The translations under genes and the position numbers were made by a program. A DNA stretch of 64,000 bases from assembly GCF_003386285.1 (NCBI RefSeq), contig NZ_QPNC01000015.1:329845-393844 (forward strand), read 5' to 3'. Below the pieces are notes generated by a model, which saw nothing but the letters and a program-made list of their open reading frames with translations, had not been told where the DNA came from and made no database searches. Shown here in pieces: positions 63,378-64,000 of this stretch. Source of the stretch: Nocardiopsis sp. FIRDI 009 (GTDB lineage: Bacteria; Actinomycetota; Actinomycetes; Streptosporangiales; Streptosporangiaceae). Position 1 is the stretch's first letter. Every line of letters starts with the position of its first letter.

Positions 63378-63863
63378 ATGCGGCCACAACCAGGACCGGC
63401 GGGTGGTGGGTGGGTTGCCGGTCCGTGTCAAGAGCCGTCGGGCTGGGGTGGCCACCGCGTACTTCGAGGAACACCTGCACAGGTCGGCCGGATCCGAACC
63501 TGGTGCGCGGGGGCCACCGGATTGGACGAGAAGGCGAACTCGCTGGTCAAGCTGGTCGTCAGCGAGCTGGTGACCAACGCGGTGCGGCATTCGGCCTCGG
63601 GCGGCCGGTGCGGGCGGGTCAAGGTCACCGTGGAGATGCTGCCCGGTCGGGTCGTCCTGGTCTCCGTGACCGACGACGGCGCCCGGGCCCTGCGCCCGAT
63701 CACCGTGCCCACCCTGGCCAATCACATGGACGACGCGGAGGAGTGCGGGCGCGGGCTGCGCCTGGTCGCCGCGCTGGCGGAGAAGTGGTGGTGGACCGGT
63801 TGCCGGGGCGGGCCGCTGACCGTGTGGGCGCTGATCGACCCCGACCGCGACCTGGACACCTGA
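63378..63863 (+). CDS. Anti-sigma-factor-like ATP-binding protein (HATPase_c_2)
   Basis: About 161 residues from ATG 63378. The N box is VVSELVTNAVRHSAS, the G1 box region is VSVTDDGA and the last motif is CGRGLRLVAALAEKWWW, as in RsbW/SpoIIAB-like kinases. A stronger ribosome site (GAGGAG) precedes ATG 63349, which is in another frame, so either the N-terminus begins at 63378 or a one-base frameshift has separated an original start. It is divergent from the WhiJ-like gene. Confidence 0.78.
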   Translation: MRPQPGPAGGGWVAGPCQEPSGWGGHRVLRGTPAQVGRIRTWCAGATGLDEKANSLVKLVVSELVTNAVRHSASGGRCGRVKVTVEMLPGRVVLVSVTDDGARALRPITVPTLANHMDDAEECGRGLRLVAALAEKWWWTGCRGGPLTVWALIDPDRDLDT

Positions 63864-63982
63864 AGTCATGGCGGGAAGCGCAGCCCCACGGGGCCAATGA
63901 CACCCGCCCAGGTCTCAGAAACACAGATGCCCCGATCGGTGCTTAGAGCTCATCTCATTTGGGTTCTCGGTAGCCTGCTCCT

Positions 63983-64000
63983 GTGTCGATGGTGGAACGG
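63983..64000 (+). CDS. Possible gene start cut by the right edge
   Basis: GTG TCG ATG GTG GAA CGG runs to the end of the window, with no clear ribosome site and a TAGCCT-like box close by, as in leaderless genes. Six codons cannot identify a product. Confidence 0.25.

Overview
The window is a stretch of very high-GC chromosome (genes about 70-75% GC, strong G/C third-position bias, many GTG starts, AGGAGG-type ribosome sites). The gene set points to a filamentous actinomycete: XPB helicase with its helicase-associated partner, R2lox oxidase, CIRCE-controlled groEL, DUF3263, MetM/MetO, and WhiJ-like XRE/DUF397 pairs. A Nocardiopsis-like member of the Nocardiopsidaceae is my best guess; that is inference, since no rRNA is present. 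I saw no tRNA, rRNA, CRISPR array or complete insertion sequence.

Layout. 0-11 kb: housekeeping and small membrane genes (HAAS-domain protein, helicase-associated protein, three CD225-like membrane proteins, XPB, R2lox, PpiC, a secreted CAP protein, an orphan zeta-type kinase, a Nudix hydrolase). 11-17 kb: a CPBP protease, a heterodimeric ABC exporter with complementary loss of ATPase motifs, a methyltransferase and a frameshifted Uma2 gene. 17-31 kb: groEL with two CIRCE operators, a PadR/ABC drug-export operon, a SAM-I riboswitch driving metM-metO, trehalose genes otsA and otsB, an SDR, GrpB, a membrane-anchored subtilase that has lost its catalytic residues, and a serine hydrolase. 31-40 kb: argJ and a GNAT gene, then an accessory island. 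It holds two tandem modules of a 37-38 residue peptide plus an L-isoaspartyl-methyltransferase-like enzyme, interleaved with WhiJ-like XRE/DUF397 pairs (one truncated), a four-gene overlapping operon of unknown proteins and a divergent hemC. 40-46 kb: an MFS pump with divergent TetR, and the PTS genes ptsI and ptsH flanking a deletion scar that joins remains of a zinc dehydrogenase and of fruK.

46-57 kb: an acyl-CoA synthetase with an AT-rich patch, TipA-like MerR, VOC and SDR genes, then a rifampin-phosphotransferase-like gene between an MFS remnant and a TetR gene, and a nitronate monooxygenase coupled to an HPr-kinase-like protein. 57-64 kb: a probable modification-dependent restriction enzyme, a Nudix hydrolase, an XRE-TPR regulator, a radical SAM/CYTH gene pair, and a complete WhiJ-type triad (DUF397, XRE-DUF5753, divergent anti-sigma-like ATPase) with a perfect 19-bp palindrome between the divergent genes.

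The most interesting candidates are the twin peptide/methyltransferase modules, which resemble stand-alone aspartimide-forming (imiditide-type) RiPP loci; the riboswitch-controlled metM-metO pair whose carrier protein ends in Gly-Gly-Cys; the pseudo-subtilase; the complementarily degenerate ABC exporter; and the radical SAM/CYTH/Nudix cluster. Functions are read from sequence motifs and remembered family features; no database search was run.
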